Shown piece after piece: positions 1-5,901 of a stretch of DNA of 7,003 bases. A model generated the notes under the pieces. The model made no database searches and had not been told where the DNA came from. It saw nothing but the letters and a program-made list of their open reading frames with translations. The stretch is from assembly GCA_009774235.1 (NCBI GenBank), contig VSNJ01000192.1, positions 1 to 7,003 on the forward strand, written 5' to 3'. Position 1 is the stretch's first letter, and each line of letters begins with the position of its first letter. The position numbers and the translations under genes are program-made. Origin of the DNA: Lachnospiraceae bacterium. GTDB lineage: Bacteria > Bacillota > Clostridia > Lachnospirales > Lachnospiraceae.

Positions 1-25
1 ATTATATATAGTATAGTTATATATC

Positions 26-54
26 TTGACAATCTGTATATTTTTTGCTATTAT
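26..54 (+). promoter_or_regulatory. SigA-type promoter of the csoR-copA operon
   Basis: A perfect -35 box TTGACA lies at 26-31. After a 17-bp spacer comes the -10 box TATTAT at 49-54, preceded by TG at 46-47, which makes it an extended -10 promoter. The predicted start of transcription is near 61, giving a leader of about 89 nt before csoR. Near-consensus strength fits an operon held off mainly by a repressor. Confidence 0.85.
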
Positions 55-57
55 AGA

Positions 58-75
58 CAGGGTACAAGGGTATGC
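58..75 (+). promoter_or_regulatory. Candidate CsoR operator at the transcription start
   Basis: Two GGGTA pentamers, at 60-64 and 68-72, sit directly on the predicted start site (about +1 to +13). The stretch TACAAGGGTATGCTA (63-77) resembles, from memory, the G-tract and GGTATG part of the Bacillus subtilis copZA CsoR site. The dyad is imperfect, as is common for CsoR sites. Position and family knowledge support the call; binding itself cannot be shown from sequence. Confidence 0.5.
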
Positions 76-149
76 TATATAGATACATGTAAGCCGGCAG
101 AATAATGTATTTATATGTTGCTGATATATGCTTTGACAGGAGGGATGCT

Positions 150-443
150 ATGGATAATGAGAATATTAAGCATGTTAAAAGGGATAATAAGGAAGTAGAA
201 AGCATGATAAAGCGCCTTAGCATAGTTGAAGGACAGGTACGCGGGGTAAAAAAGATGCTTGAAGAAGACAGGTATTGTGTTGATATCTTTACACAGGTAG
301 CATCTATACAAGCAGCCCTTAATGGTTTCAACAAGCAGCTTCTTGCCAGGCATATAAAATCATGTGTATGTGATGATATCAGGGAAGGTAATGATGAGGC
401 AGTTGACGAGCTTTGCGGGCTGCTTATGAAGATTATGAAGTAG
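150..443 (+). CDS. csoR: CsoR-family copper-sensing transcriptional repressor
   Basis: This 97-residue all-helical DNA-binding protein is a member of the CsoR/RcnR (DUF156) family, which represses copper-efflux genes and lets go of DNA on binding Cu(I). The copper site is intact: C43 in a DRYC motif, then H68 and C72 in an H-x3-C motif, matching the Cys-His-Cys triad of Mycobacterium tuberculosis CsoR with its neighbouring Tyr. This favours Cu(I) over the Ni/Co sensing of RcnR. An extra C74 is present. The start at 150 is chosen because AGGAGGG (138-144) lies 5 nt upstream; the in-frame ATG at 105 would add 15 residues without a ribosome binding site. The gene is first in an operon with copA, whose ribosome binding site overlaps the csoR stop, so the two are probably translationally coupled. 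Autoregulation through the candidate operator at 58-75 is likely. Confidence 0.93.
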   Translation: MDNENIKHVKRDNKEVESMIKRLSIVEGQVRGVKKMLEEDRYCVDIFTQVASIQAALNGFNKQLLARHIKSCVCDDIREGNDEAVDELCGLLMKIMK

Positions 444-454
444 GAGGTTTTCTT

Positions 455-3076
455 ATGGTTGGGAAGTTTGATGTTACAGGAATGACATGTTCAGCTTGTT
501 CAGCACATGTTGAAAAAAGTGTATCAAAACTTGAAGGAGTAGACAAAGTAAGTGTAAACCTGCTTACAAACAGCATGCAGGCTGAATATAACGAAGATAT
601 TGTCAATGAAAATGATATTATAAATGCTGTTATATCTGCCGGGTATGGTGCAAGTGTAAAAGGCAGTGCCCAGACAGGAAATAGTACAGGTAAAACGACA
701 TCTGGCAGCCAGGATAGCGTGGGGGATATTTATAAGAAAAATATTGAAAGTATGAAAAAACGTCTGGCAGTTTCAGTTATTTTCCTTATACCCCTTATGT
801 ATGTATCAATGGGGCATATGTTTTTTTCTATGGCAGGGCTTGATATGCCTGCACATATGGTGAAGTATCTGCATGGCAGTGCCAATGCTGGTGTTTTTGC
901 AATAACACAGATATTTTTGCTGGTACCTATTGTAATAGCTAACCAGAAATATTATATTACAGGTTTTAAGACACTTATAAAGCGGAGCCCTAATATGGAC
1001 AGCCTGATTGCCATTGGTTCGGGTGCTGCCATTATATATGGGATATATGCAACATATAAAATTGTATATGGTCTTGGACATGGTGATATGCATATGGTAA
1101 ACCAGTTCAGCCATGATTTATATTTTGAATCTGCAGGAATGATTTTAACACTTATTACAGTTGGCAAATATCTGGAAACACGTTCAAAAAGCAAGACAAG
1201 TGAGGCTATTACAAAACTTATGGACCTTGCCCCAAAGACAGCAACAGTTATAAGAAACGGGGTTACACAGACTATAAATGCCAGTGAAATGGTGGCAGGT
1301 GATATATTTATTATAAAACCTGGTGAAGCTGTACCAGTTGATGGTGTTATAATTGAGGGGAAATCATCATTGGATGAATCTGTGGTTACAGGTGAGAGCA
1401 TACCTGTTACCAAACAGGAAGGTGATACCCTTGTATCTGCGTCAATTAATAAAGCAGGCTTGCTTAAAGCCAGGGCGGTGAAAGTAGGAGAGGATACAAC
1501 TTTATCACAGATTATAAAGCTTGTAGAAGAAGCATCTTCAAGCAAAGCACCTATTGCTAAAATTGCGGATAAAGTATCAGGGATATTTGTCCCTTCTGTT
1601 ATAACAGTAGCTATTATTACAGCTGTTATATGGCTTGTAATGGGATATGGGTTTGAATTTGCACTTTCAACTGCTATTGCAGTCCTTGTAATATCATGTC
1701 CATGTGCACTTGGTCTTGCAACACCTGTTGCTATAATGGCAGGTACTGGAAAAGGAGCTGAGAACGGGATACTTGTAAAGTCAGGTGAAGCATTAGAAAC
1801 AGCACATCTTATTGATACTGTTGTGCTTGACAAGACAGGGACAATTACAGAAGGAAAACCTGTAGTAACAGATATTACAGTTTTTGGTGGTATTACAGAA
1901 GGAGAACTGTACAGGATTGCTGGTTCACTTGAGAATGGAAGTGAACATCCACTTGCAGAAGCAATTATTAATAAATGTAACCAAGAGGGTATAGAACTTA
2001 CTAGTGTTAAAGATTTTAAAGCTATATTTGGCAAAGGAATAACAGGTATTGTTGACGGGAATAAATATTATGCTGGAAATATAGCATTATTAGAAGAGTA
2101 TGGAATATCTGCCAGTGAGGATATTATAAAAATAACCAGCCGGTATGCTTCAGATGGCAAGACACCGCTTATATTTGCAGACGGAAATAATATAACAGGT
2201 ATAATAGCTGTTGCAGATGTGGTAAAGGAAACAAGCAGGGACGCAGTTGCAGAGTTTAAGAAAATGGGAATAAATGTAATTATGCTTACTGGTGACAATG
2301 AAATTACTGCTAGTGCAATCAGGATAGAAACAGGGATAGATGAGGTTATTGCAAATGTACTTCCTGCACAAAAAGAAGAAAAAATATCTTTATTAAAGGC
2401 AAAAGGACATAAAGTTGCAATGGCTGGCGATGGTATTAATGATGCTCCAGCACTTGCTTCTGCAGATGTTGGCATTGCTGTTGGTGCTGGTACAGATGTT
2501 GCTATTGAAAGTGCAGATATAGTGCTTATGAGGAACAGCCTTATGGATGCAGCAGGAGCAATAAAGTTAAGCAAAGCTGTTATAAGAAATATAAAGCAGA
2601 ACCTTTTCTGGGCATTTTTCTATAATATTATTGGAATTCCAGTGGCAGCAGGGCTTCTTTACATTCCATTTGGTTTAAAGTTAAGCCCTATGTTTGGCGC
2701 AGCAGCAATGAGCCTTAGCAGTGTATGTGTTGTAAGCAATGCATTAAGGTTGAAAAGGCTGAAACTTTTTAATGGAAGAAAAGAGAGCATACCGGGAAAT
2801 CCAGGAAGCAAATCTGCAGATATGGAATTTCCGGATAAAAACTATATAATAAGAAAGGAAGATTTAGTTATGACAAAGAAAATTATTATTGAAGGAATGA
2901 TGTGTGAACATTGTACAGGAAGAGTTGAAAAGGCATTACGTGAAGTAAGTGGTGTTACAGATGTTGTAATGAGCCTTGAAGGTAAAAGTGCAACAGTTAC
3001 ATCTGATGGTGCAGATGATAGTGCACTTAAAGCTGCTATAACAGATGCAGGATATGAAGTAACCAGTATTGAATAA
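455..3076 (+). CDS. copA: Cu(I)-exporting P1B-type ATPase CopA with N- and C-terminal HMA domains
   Basis: This 873-residue membrane pump uses ATP to export Cu(I) from the cytoplasm. In order it has an HMA domain (about 1-67, GMTCSAC with C12/C15), a Gly/Ser/Thr-rich linker (70-95), helices MA, MB, M1 and M2, the actuator TGE (312-314), the membrane copper site CPC (415-417), the phosphorylation motif DKTGT (D459), the nucleotide-binding HP (498-499), TGDN (612-615), GDGIND (658-663), then Y723-N724 and M752-SLSS in the last two helices. CPC with YN and MxxSS is the signature of the Cu+ subclass (P1B-1). Helices MA-MB and M1-M2 are joined by Met/His-rich loops. A second HMA (about 806-873, C817/C820) closes the protein. 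The start at 455 has AGGAGG (442-447) 7 nt upstream, overlapping the csoR stop; the upstream in-frame ATG at 413 lies inside csoR. Key catalytic residues are all present. Confidence 0.96.
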   Translation: MVGKFDVTGMTCSACSAHVEKSVSKLEGVDKVSVNLLTNSMQAEYNEDIVNENDIINAVISAGYGASVKGSAQTGNSTGKTTSGSQDSVGDIYKKNIESMKKRLAVSVIFLIPLMYVSMGHMFFSMAGLDMPAHMVKYLHGSANAGVFAITQIFLLVPIVIANQKYYITGFKTLIKRSPNMDSLIAIGSGAAIIYGIYATYKIVYGLGHGDMHMVNQFSHDLYFESAGMILTLITVGKYLETRSKSKTSEAITKLMDLAPKTATVIRNGVTQTINASEMVAGDIFIIKPGEAVPVDGVIIEGKSSLDESVVTGESIPVTKQEGDTLVSASINKAGLLKARAVKVGEDTTLSQIIKLVEEASSSKAPIAKIADKVSGIFVPSVITVAIITAVIWLVMGYGFEFALSTAIAVLVISCPCALGLATPVAIMAGTGKGAENGILVKSGEALETAHLIDTVVLDKTGTITEGKPVVTDITVFGGITEGELYRIAGSLENGSEHPLAEAIINKCNQEGIELTSVKDFKAIFGKGITGIVDGNKYYAGNIALLEEYGISASEDIIKITSRYASDGKTPLIFADGNNITGIIAVADVVKETSRDAVAEFKKMGINVIMLTGDNEITASAIRIETGIDEVIANVLPAQKEEKISLLKAKGHKVAMAGDGINDAPALASADVGIAVGAGTDVAIESADIVLMRNSLMDAAGAIKLSKAVIRNIKQNLFWAFFYNIIGIPVAAGLLYIPFGLKLSPMFGAAAMSLSSVCVVSNALRLKRLKLFNGRKESIPGNPGSKSADMEFPDKNYIIRKEDLVMTKKIIIEGMMCEHCTGRVEKALREVSGVTDVVMSLEGKSATVTSDGADDSALKAAITDAGYEVTSIE
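2870..3076 (+). other. Possible internal start giving a free CopZ-like copper chaperone
   Basis: Inside copA and in its frame, ATG at 2870 is preceded by AGGAAG (2856-2861) with an 8-nt gap, a good Shine-Dalgarno arrangement. Starting here yields a 68-residue protein that is exactly one HMA domain: GMMCEHC with Cys at positions 12 and 15, and an ending typical of small CopZ chaperones, which pass Cu(I) to CopA. The preceding residues 771-805 of CopA are a low-complexity linker beyond the last membrane helix, as expected if a separate copZ gene had fused to copA. Use of this start is an inference; the domain may act only as a tethered tail. Confidence 0.4.
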
Positions 3077-3077
3077 T

Positions 3078-3161
3078 AGTATACAGGTAAATAATAATAA
3101 TCTGTATTATACTTATGTTAAAAGAAATGACAGTATTAATATATTGCTATTTCTTACATAA
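3078..3161 (+). repeat. Two AT-rich hairpins in the copA 3' region
   Basis: Directly after the copA stop, AGTATACAG (3078-3086) can pair with 3102-3113, leaving a 3-nt bulge. Next, TTATGT plus AAGAAAT (3113-3118, 3122-3128) pairs with ATTTCTT plus ACATAA (3149-3161), again with a 3-nt bulge. The two stems share base 3113, so both cannot be fully formed. Neither is followed by a T-run, so they are not terminators by themselves. They may stabilise the mRNA 3' end, or may be chance in AT-rich DNA. Confidence 0.4.
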
Positions 3162-3181
3162 CATAAAATACTTATGTGTGT

Positions 3182-3248
3182 AAAAAATAACAGCCACATA
3201 AACAATATAAGAAATAACTATATATTATTATGTGTGGCTGTCTTTTTT
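3182..3248. terminator. Bidirectional intrinsic terminator between copA and the GGDEF gene
   Basis: ACAGCCACA (3190-3198) pairs with TGTGGCTGT (3233-3241). Inner pairing of AATATA (3204-3209) with TATATT (3221-3226) can close the long loop. A run of six T follows on the + strand (3243-3248), ending copA transcription. A run of six A precedes it (3182-3187), which gives a T-run for transcripts coming from the right. The stop codon of the convergent GGDEF gene (3247-3249) overlaps the T-run, so the terminator is shared by two converging genes. Confidence 0.8.
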
Positions 3249-4965
3249 ACCTTTGTGCAGCAATGCCTGACTGTTTCATTTTCATTTTATGTTCGTACAT
3301 ATGGTCATCAGCTTCCTGGTATAGTTTTTCTATATTATTTTGTAAACTGTTTCCATATGCATACCCATATGCAATAGACATATTAAGGTCTTCTATTTCT
3401 TTATTCTTTTTATCAATATTTTTCTGTAACTTTATTTCAAGTTCTTTAATTTTATTTATATCAGCAGTTTCAAGTATAGCTATAAATTCATCACCACCCA
3501 TTCTTGCAACAATTCCATATTCTTTGAAAGTTTCTGCAATAACTTCTGCTGCACTTTTAATTAAAATATCGCCTCTGGCATGTCCATAAGTGTCATTCAT
3601 TACCTTTAAATTATTCAAATCAAAGCATATAACAGTGTAACTACAATCTTGTTTATTTTGTATATTTTGCATATATTCTGTACAGTAACGGCGGTTATGG
3701 AGCTGTGTCATTTCATCAGTATATGCACTTTTAAGTAGAAAATTGCGTTCAGTTTCCTGCATTACCTTTTTGGTCATGTCCATATAAAATATAGCAATTA
3801 ATATAAATATAAATACCATGATGCCGATAGAAGATACCCCTTTAAGAGATAAAAGGGTATTTCCCAGATAACGTTTTATAGAGTATCCAATTAAGTCATA
3901 TGTAACACATATAATAACAACAAGCATTCCTACAAGGAAAAGCCGGGTTTCTGTCTGGTGGCTTGATTTTAAATTTAAAACTAATACTATAAAAAAGTAT
4001 ATCAGGCTGCAGAAAATAATAGTATGCATATATTTTAGTGTGGCAGCAAAATGTACAATGTCAAATGTATGTAATATCATTGTTGTAACAACAGTTATAA
4101 GCTGTATAGTGACAAGAATTTTGTAAAATAGTTTTATAACTTTATTTTTCAGTTTCTGGACATCTTCATGCATATAAATTGTTACTGGCAATGGAGCCAG
4201 ATATAGTGAAATATATTCTATCAGTGATACAGAATATAATGGGATTGAAAATATTAAAATAACTTTATAATAACAAAGTGTCCATAACCCCATGCAGATA
4301 GAAAACATGGTAACACAAAACAGTTTCAAAAATTTAATAGAGTTATAAAGGGCAAATATTGTTATAACTCCAGCAACAATCCCCAAAATAACCAGGAAAC
4401 TTCCTAAAAACATTGGAATCCTGTTTTCTGTCATAATTACACGGTACGCATTTTCCCACTCGTAAATACGTATAGAATCAAACTTTGTAAATACATTATC
4501 TTCTGTTACAGTTAGTTGTATTTTTAATGTTTTTCCTTTATATTTAGATGGAAAGTTAATAAAAAGGTAACCATTGCCAAGTGTCTTGCCCTGTCTGGCA
4601 CGGTTATACCCATATTCATAAATTAATTCATTGTCAATAAACATTCTGACAGATGATTGCTTTATATGTATACGTAGTGCTCCTTCTATTATATCCCAGT
4701 TTTCGGGAAGAATTCTTTGTAAAGTAATATTATCACCTTTATCTACAGGCTGGAATTGAAAATCTCCAATCGAAATATTATGGTAATCATTATTATTTAT
4801 AGTAACATCCCATGAATCATCAAGTGATACATGCTGTGAAATAACTGGATAATCTTTTGTTATAAGGGCATCAGCTTTTGAAATAGTAACTATAACACTT
4901 GCTATTGCATAAACAACCCAGAATACTTTTATAAATTTTCTAAATAAAGTATCTTTCTTTTTCAA
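3247..4965 (-). CDS. Membrane-bound diguanylate cyclase with 7TMR-DISM-like sensor and GGDEF domain
   Basis: This 572-residue protein probably makes cyclic di-GMP from two GTP in response to a signal outside the cell. It has an N-terminal membrane segment (11-29), an extracytoplasmic domain rich in beta-strand pattern (about 31-183), seven hydrophobic helices (about 186-208, 214-236, 243-263, 280-300, 312-330, 342-362, 376-396), then a GGDEF domain (about 412-572). This layout resembles 7TMR-DISM receptors. The active site looks functional: TDEMTQLHNRR (416-426), D449, N457, D466, and GGDEF itself at 490-494. The allosteric RxxD site is absent; the matching residues are KEYG (481-484). The start is a TTG at 4965: AGGAGGGG (4974-4981) lies 8 nt upstream and no nearby ATG competes. 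It appears to be a single-gene unit convergent with copA. Its ligand is unknown, and nothing ties it to copper besides position. Confidence 0.88.
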   Translation of the reverse strand: MKKKDTLFRKFIKVFWVVYAIASVIVTISKADALITKDYPVISQHVSLDDSWDVTINNNDYHNISIGDFQFQPVDKGDNITLQRILPENWDIIEGALRIHIKQSSVRMFIDNELIYEYGYNRARQGKTLGNGYLFINFPSKYKGKTLKIQLTVTEDNVFTKFDSIRIYEWENAYRVIMTENRIPMFLGSFLVILGIVAGVITIFALYNSIKFLKLFCVTMFSICMGLWTLCYYKVILIFSIPLYSVSLIEYISLYLAPLPVTIYMHEDVQKLKNKVIKLFYKILVTIQLITVVTTMILHTFDIVHFAATLKYMHTIIFCSLIYFFIVLVLNLKSSHQTETRLFLVGMLVVIICVTYDLIGYSIKRYLGNTLLSLKGVSSIGIMVFIFILIAIFYMDMTKKVMQETERNFLLKSAYTDEMTQLHNRRYCTEYMQNIQNKQDCSYTVICFDLNNLKVMNDTYGHARGDILIKSAAEVIAETFKEYGIVARMGGDEFIAILETADINKIKELEIKLQKNIDKKNKEIEDLNMSIAYGYAYGNSLQNNIEKLYQEADDHMYEHKMKMKQSGIAAQR

Positions 4966-5051
4966 TATATCTTCCCCTCCTGAAAATACAACCCCGTATA
5001 TTAATGGATTTCCATTTTTATATAGTTTTTCATTAGATTCCCTTGTTATTT

Positions 5052-5080
5052 ATTATACTAATAAAAAGGAAGGATTGCAA
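5052..5080 (-). promoter_or_regulatory. Promoter of the GGDEF gene
   Basis: On the minus strand, TTGCAA (5075-5080) is followed after 17 bp by a perfect TATAAT (5052-5057). Transcription would start near 5045, giving a leader of about 80 nt. That leader holds a small AATGG/CCATT stem but no recognisable riboswitch. Confidence 0.75.
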
Positions 5081-5094
5081 ATTTATTCTTAATA

Positions 5095-5197
5095 TTAATA
5101 CAGGTTCTATTGGAAGTAACAGCTATGCATATTTCCACAGGCATATTAGATGTTATATTGCAGGAACTATGAAATTGTCCATATTTTATACAGGTTC
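5095..5197. repeat. Pair of 13-bp direct repeats upstream of the GGDEF promoter
   Basis: TTAATACAGGTTC (5095-5107) and TTTATACAGGTTC (5185-5197) differ at one base and lie 90 bp apart. Relative to the predicted GGDEF start near 5045 they sit at about -50 to -62 and -140 to -152, where activator sites often lie. Chance similarity in AT-rich DNA is possible. Confidence 0.3.
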
Positions 5198-5216
5198 CCA
5201 GTTTATAATACAAGGC

Positions 5217-5250
5217 AAAAAAAGAAAGCCAGCTATATGCGGGCTTTCTT
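5217..5250 (-). terminator. Intrinsic terminator of rplS
   Basis: On the minus strand AAGAAAGCC (from 5250) pairs with GGCTTTCTT (to 5222) around an 11-nt loop, giving a 9-bp stem that runs straight into a run of seven T (5223 down to 5217). It lies about 67 bp past the rplS stop and ends that transcript before the GGDEF promoter. Confidence 0.9.
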
Positions 5251-5316
5251 AAATATGGCTGATATAATACAGTAAATATGCAGATATAATTAACCTGCAT
5301 TTAAAATATAAAATAA

Positions 5317-5664
5317 TTATTTTAATACTTCTTTAACCTTAGCTGCTTTACCAATCCTGTCACGGAGATAGAATAATTTAGCACGCCTTACTTTACCTTT
5401 ACGTATTACTTCAATCCTGTCAATAACTGGAGAATGTAATGGCCATGTTTTCTCAACACCTACACCATTTGAAAACTTTCTTACTGTAAATGTTTCCCTG
5501 GCTCCACCATTCTGTCTTTTAAGTACAGTTCCTTCAAATACCTGGATACGTTCTCTTGAGCCTTCAATAACCTTGGCAAATACTTTAACTGTATCTCCAA
5601 CGCCAAATTCTGTAATATCTGGTTTTAACTGTGCCTTTTCAATTTCTCTAATAATATCATTCAT
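5317..5664 (-). CDS. rplS: 50S ribosomal protein L19
   Basis: This 115-residue protein, the usual length for bacterial L19, is a component of the large ribosomal subunit that lies at the interface with the small subunit. Recognisable family stretches are FGVGDTVKV (20-28), RIQVFEGTVLKRQ (39-51), the WPLHSP segment in the centre, and the highly conserved GKVRRAKLFYLRDRIGKAA near the end. The start at 5664 has AAGGAGG (5675-5681) 10 nt upstream. It has its own promoter (5763-5791) and terminator (5217-5250), so it is transcribed alone. In most Firmicutes rplS directly follows trmD, often with lepB or rbgA after it; neither side is seen here. The stop codon lies inside a 16-bp AT-only palindrome (5309-5324) of doubtful meaning. 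Confidence 0.97.
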   Translation of the reverse strand: MNDIIREIEKAQLKPDITEFGVGDTVKVFAKVIEGSRERIQVFEGTVLKRQNGGARETFTVRKFSNGVGVEKTWPLHSPVIDRIEVIRKGKVRRAKLFYLRDRIGKAAKVKEVLK

Positions 5665-5690
5665 TTCTGTGTGACCTCCTTATTTATTTT

Positions 5691-5743
5691 GACGTTCTTA
5701 ATACTTTTGTGCATACAGTATACAGCCGTAGCAGAGGAACATC
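5691..5743 (-). promoter_or_regulatory. Structured rplS leader RNA, candidate L19 autoregulatory element
   Basis: In the rplS 5' leader, GAUGUUC (5743 to 5737) can pair with GAACGUC (5697 to 5691) in a 7-bp stem containing one G-U pair. Inside it, AUACU (5721 to 5717) can pair with AGUAU (5705 to 5701), and GC-UACG-GC may form a small loop. The closing stem ends 9 nt before the AAGGAGG site. Leaders to which L19 may bind are known upstream of rplS in low-GC Gram-positives; membership of that family here is an inference. Confidence 0.45.
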
Positions 5744-5762
5744 TCTATTCACAACATTCAGT

Positions 5763-5791
5763 ATTCTACCATAAGATGCCATTTATTGCAA
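5763..5791 (-). promoter_or_regulatory. Extended -10 promoter of rplS
   Basis: On the minus strand, TTGCAA (5786-5791) is followed after 17 bp by TAGAAT (5763-5768), with TG one base ahead of the -10 box. The predicted start is near 5756, which gives a leader of about 92 nt. This fits a strongly expressed single ribosomal protein gene. Confidence 0.8.
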
Positions 5792-5798
5792 GGGTTTT

Positions 5799-5812
5799 CT
5801 GAAAGCTTTCAG
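5799..5812. repeat. 14-bp perfect palindrome upstream of the rplS -35 box
   Basis: CTGAAAGCTTTCAG reads the same on both strands. It begins 7 bp upstream of the rplS -35 box and its last three bases overlap the large inverted repeat at 5810-5851. It could be a protein-binding site or part of the same palindromic element. Confidence 0.5.
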
Positions 5813-5851
5813 GATAACCGTATAAAATATTTATTTTATACGGTTATCCTG
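5810..5851. repeat. 19-bp perfect inverted repeat without a T-run
   Basis: Bases 5810-5828 are fully complementary to 5833-5851 around a 4-nt loop, with GGATAACCG and CGGTTATCC at the ends of the arms. Neither strand has a run of T after the stem, so it is not a standard intrinsic terminator, although it could still end or protect the transcript coming from the membrane-protein gene. Its right edge coincides with the point where a small reading frame (5836-5880) loses its family-like sequence. Confidence 0.8.
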
Positions 5852-5880
5852 TCAAATAACGTTTCTACAATAGCTTGCAT
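5836..5880 (-). pseudogene. Truncated 5' end of a small membrane protein gene (14 codons)
   Basis: ATG at 5880 has a textbook ribosome binding site, AAAGGAG (5888-5894), 7 nt upstream and follows the membrane-protein gene after 21 nt, so it would be the next gene of that operon. It reads MQAIVETLFDRITV and stops. From memory, the first ten residues match the start of small Clostridia membrane proteins that begin MQ-x-IVETLFD and go on for about 100 residues. The match ends at codon 10, precisely where the 19-bp inverted repeat begins, and the stop lies in the repeat. The likely reading is a gene remnant cut by insertion or deletion at the palindrome. A genuine 14-residue peptide cannot be excluded. 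Confidence 0.45.
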
Positions 5881-5901
5881 AAATTTTCTCCTTTATTTTT
5901 A

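Larger units (their letters stand above)
4966..5316. other. Intergenic region between the GGDEF gene and rplS
   Basis: This 351-base stretch holds no convincing gene. From left to right it contains the ribosome binding site and leader of the GGDEF gene, its promoter (5052-5080), two near-identical 13-mers in the same orientation (5095-5107 and 5185-5197, 12 of 13 matching), the rplS terminator (5217-5250) and a short ATGCAG/CTGCAT hairpin (5278-5300) just past the rplS stop. The 69-codon open frame on the + strand (5043-5252) runs through the promoter and terminator and has no family resemblance. Confidence 0.7.

Noticed and set aside
105..149. In-frame ATG at 105 as the csoR start, and the ATG at 145
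   Set aside because: The first has no ribosome binding site and adds residues outside the CsoR family pattern. The second is out of frame with csoR and lies only one base after the AGGAGGG.
952..2034. Long open frame of 360 codons on the minus strand inside copA
   Set aside because: It lies opposite an unmistakable CopA coding region, and its low-complexity Ser/Ile/Pro-rich translation is typical of an antisense shadow.
2845..2850. Perfect TATAAT that might drive a separate copZ transcript
   Set aside because: Transcription would start at about 2857, inside the proposed ribosome binding site, and no credible -35 box lies 16-18 bp upstream.
4966..5045. Cyclic di-GMP riboswitch in the cyclase leader
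   Set aside because: I see only one short hairpin and none of the conserved parts of GEMM-type riboswitches.
5043..5252. 69-codon open frame on the + strand
   Set aside because: It overlaps the cyclase promoter and the rplS terminator, has no good ribosome binding site and resembles no family.
5309..5324. 16-bp palindrome around the rplS stop codon
   Set aside because: It is built only of A and T in an AT-rich region and has no T-run context of its own; chance is a sufficient explanation.
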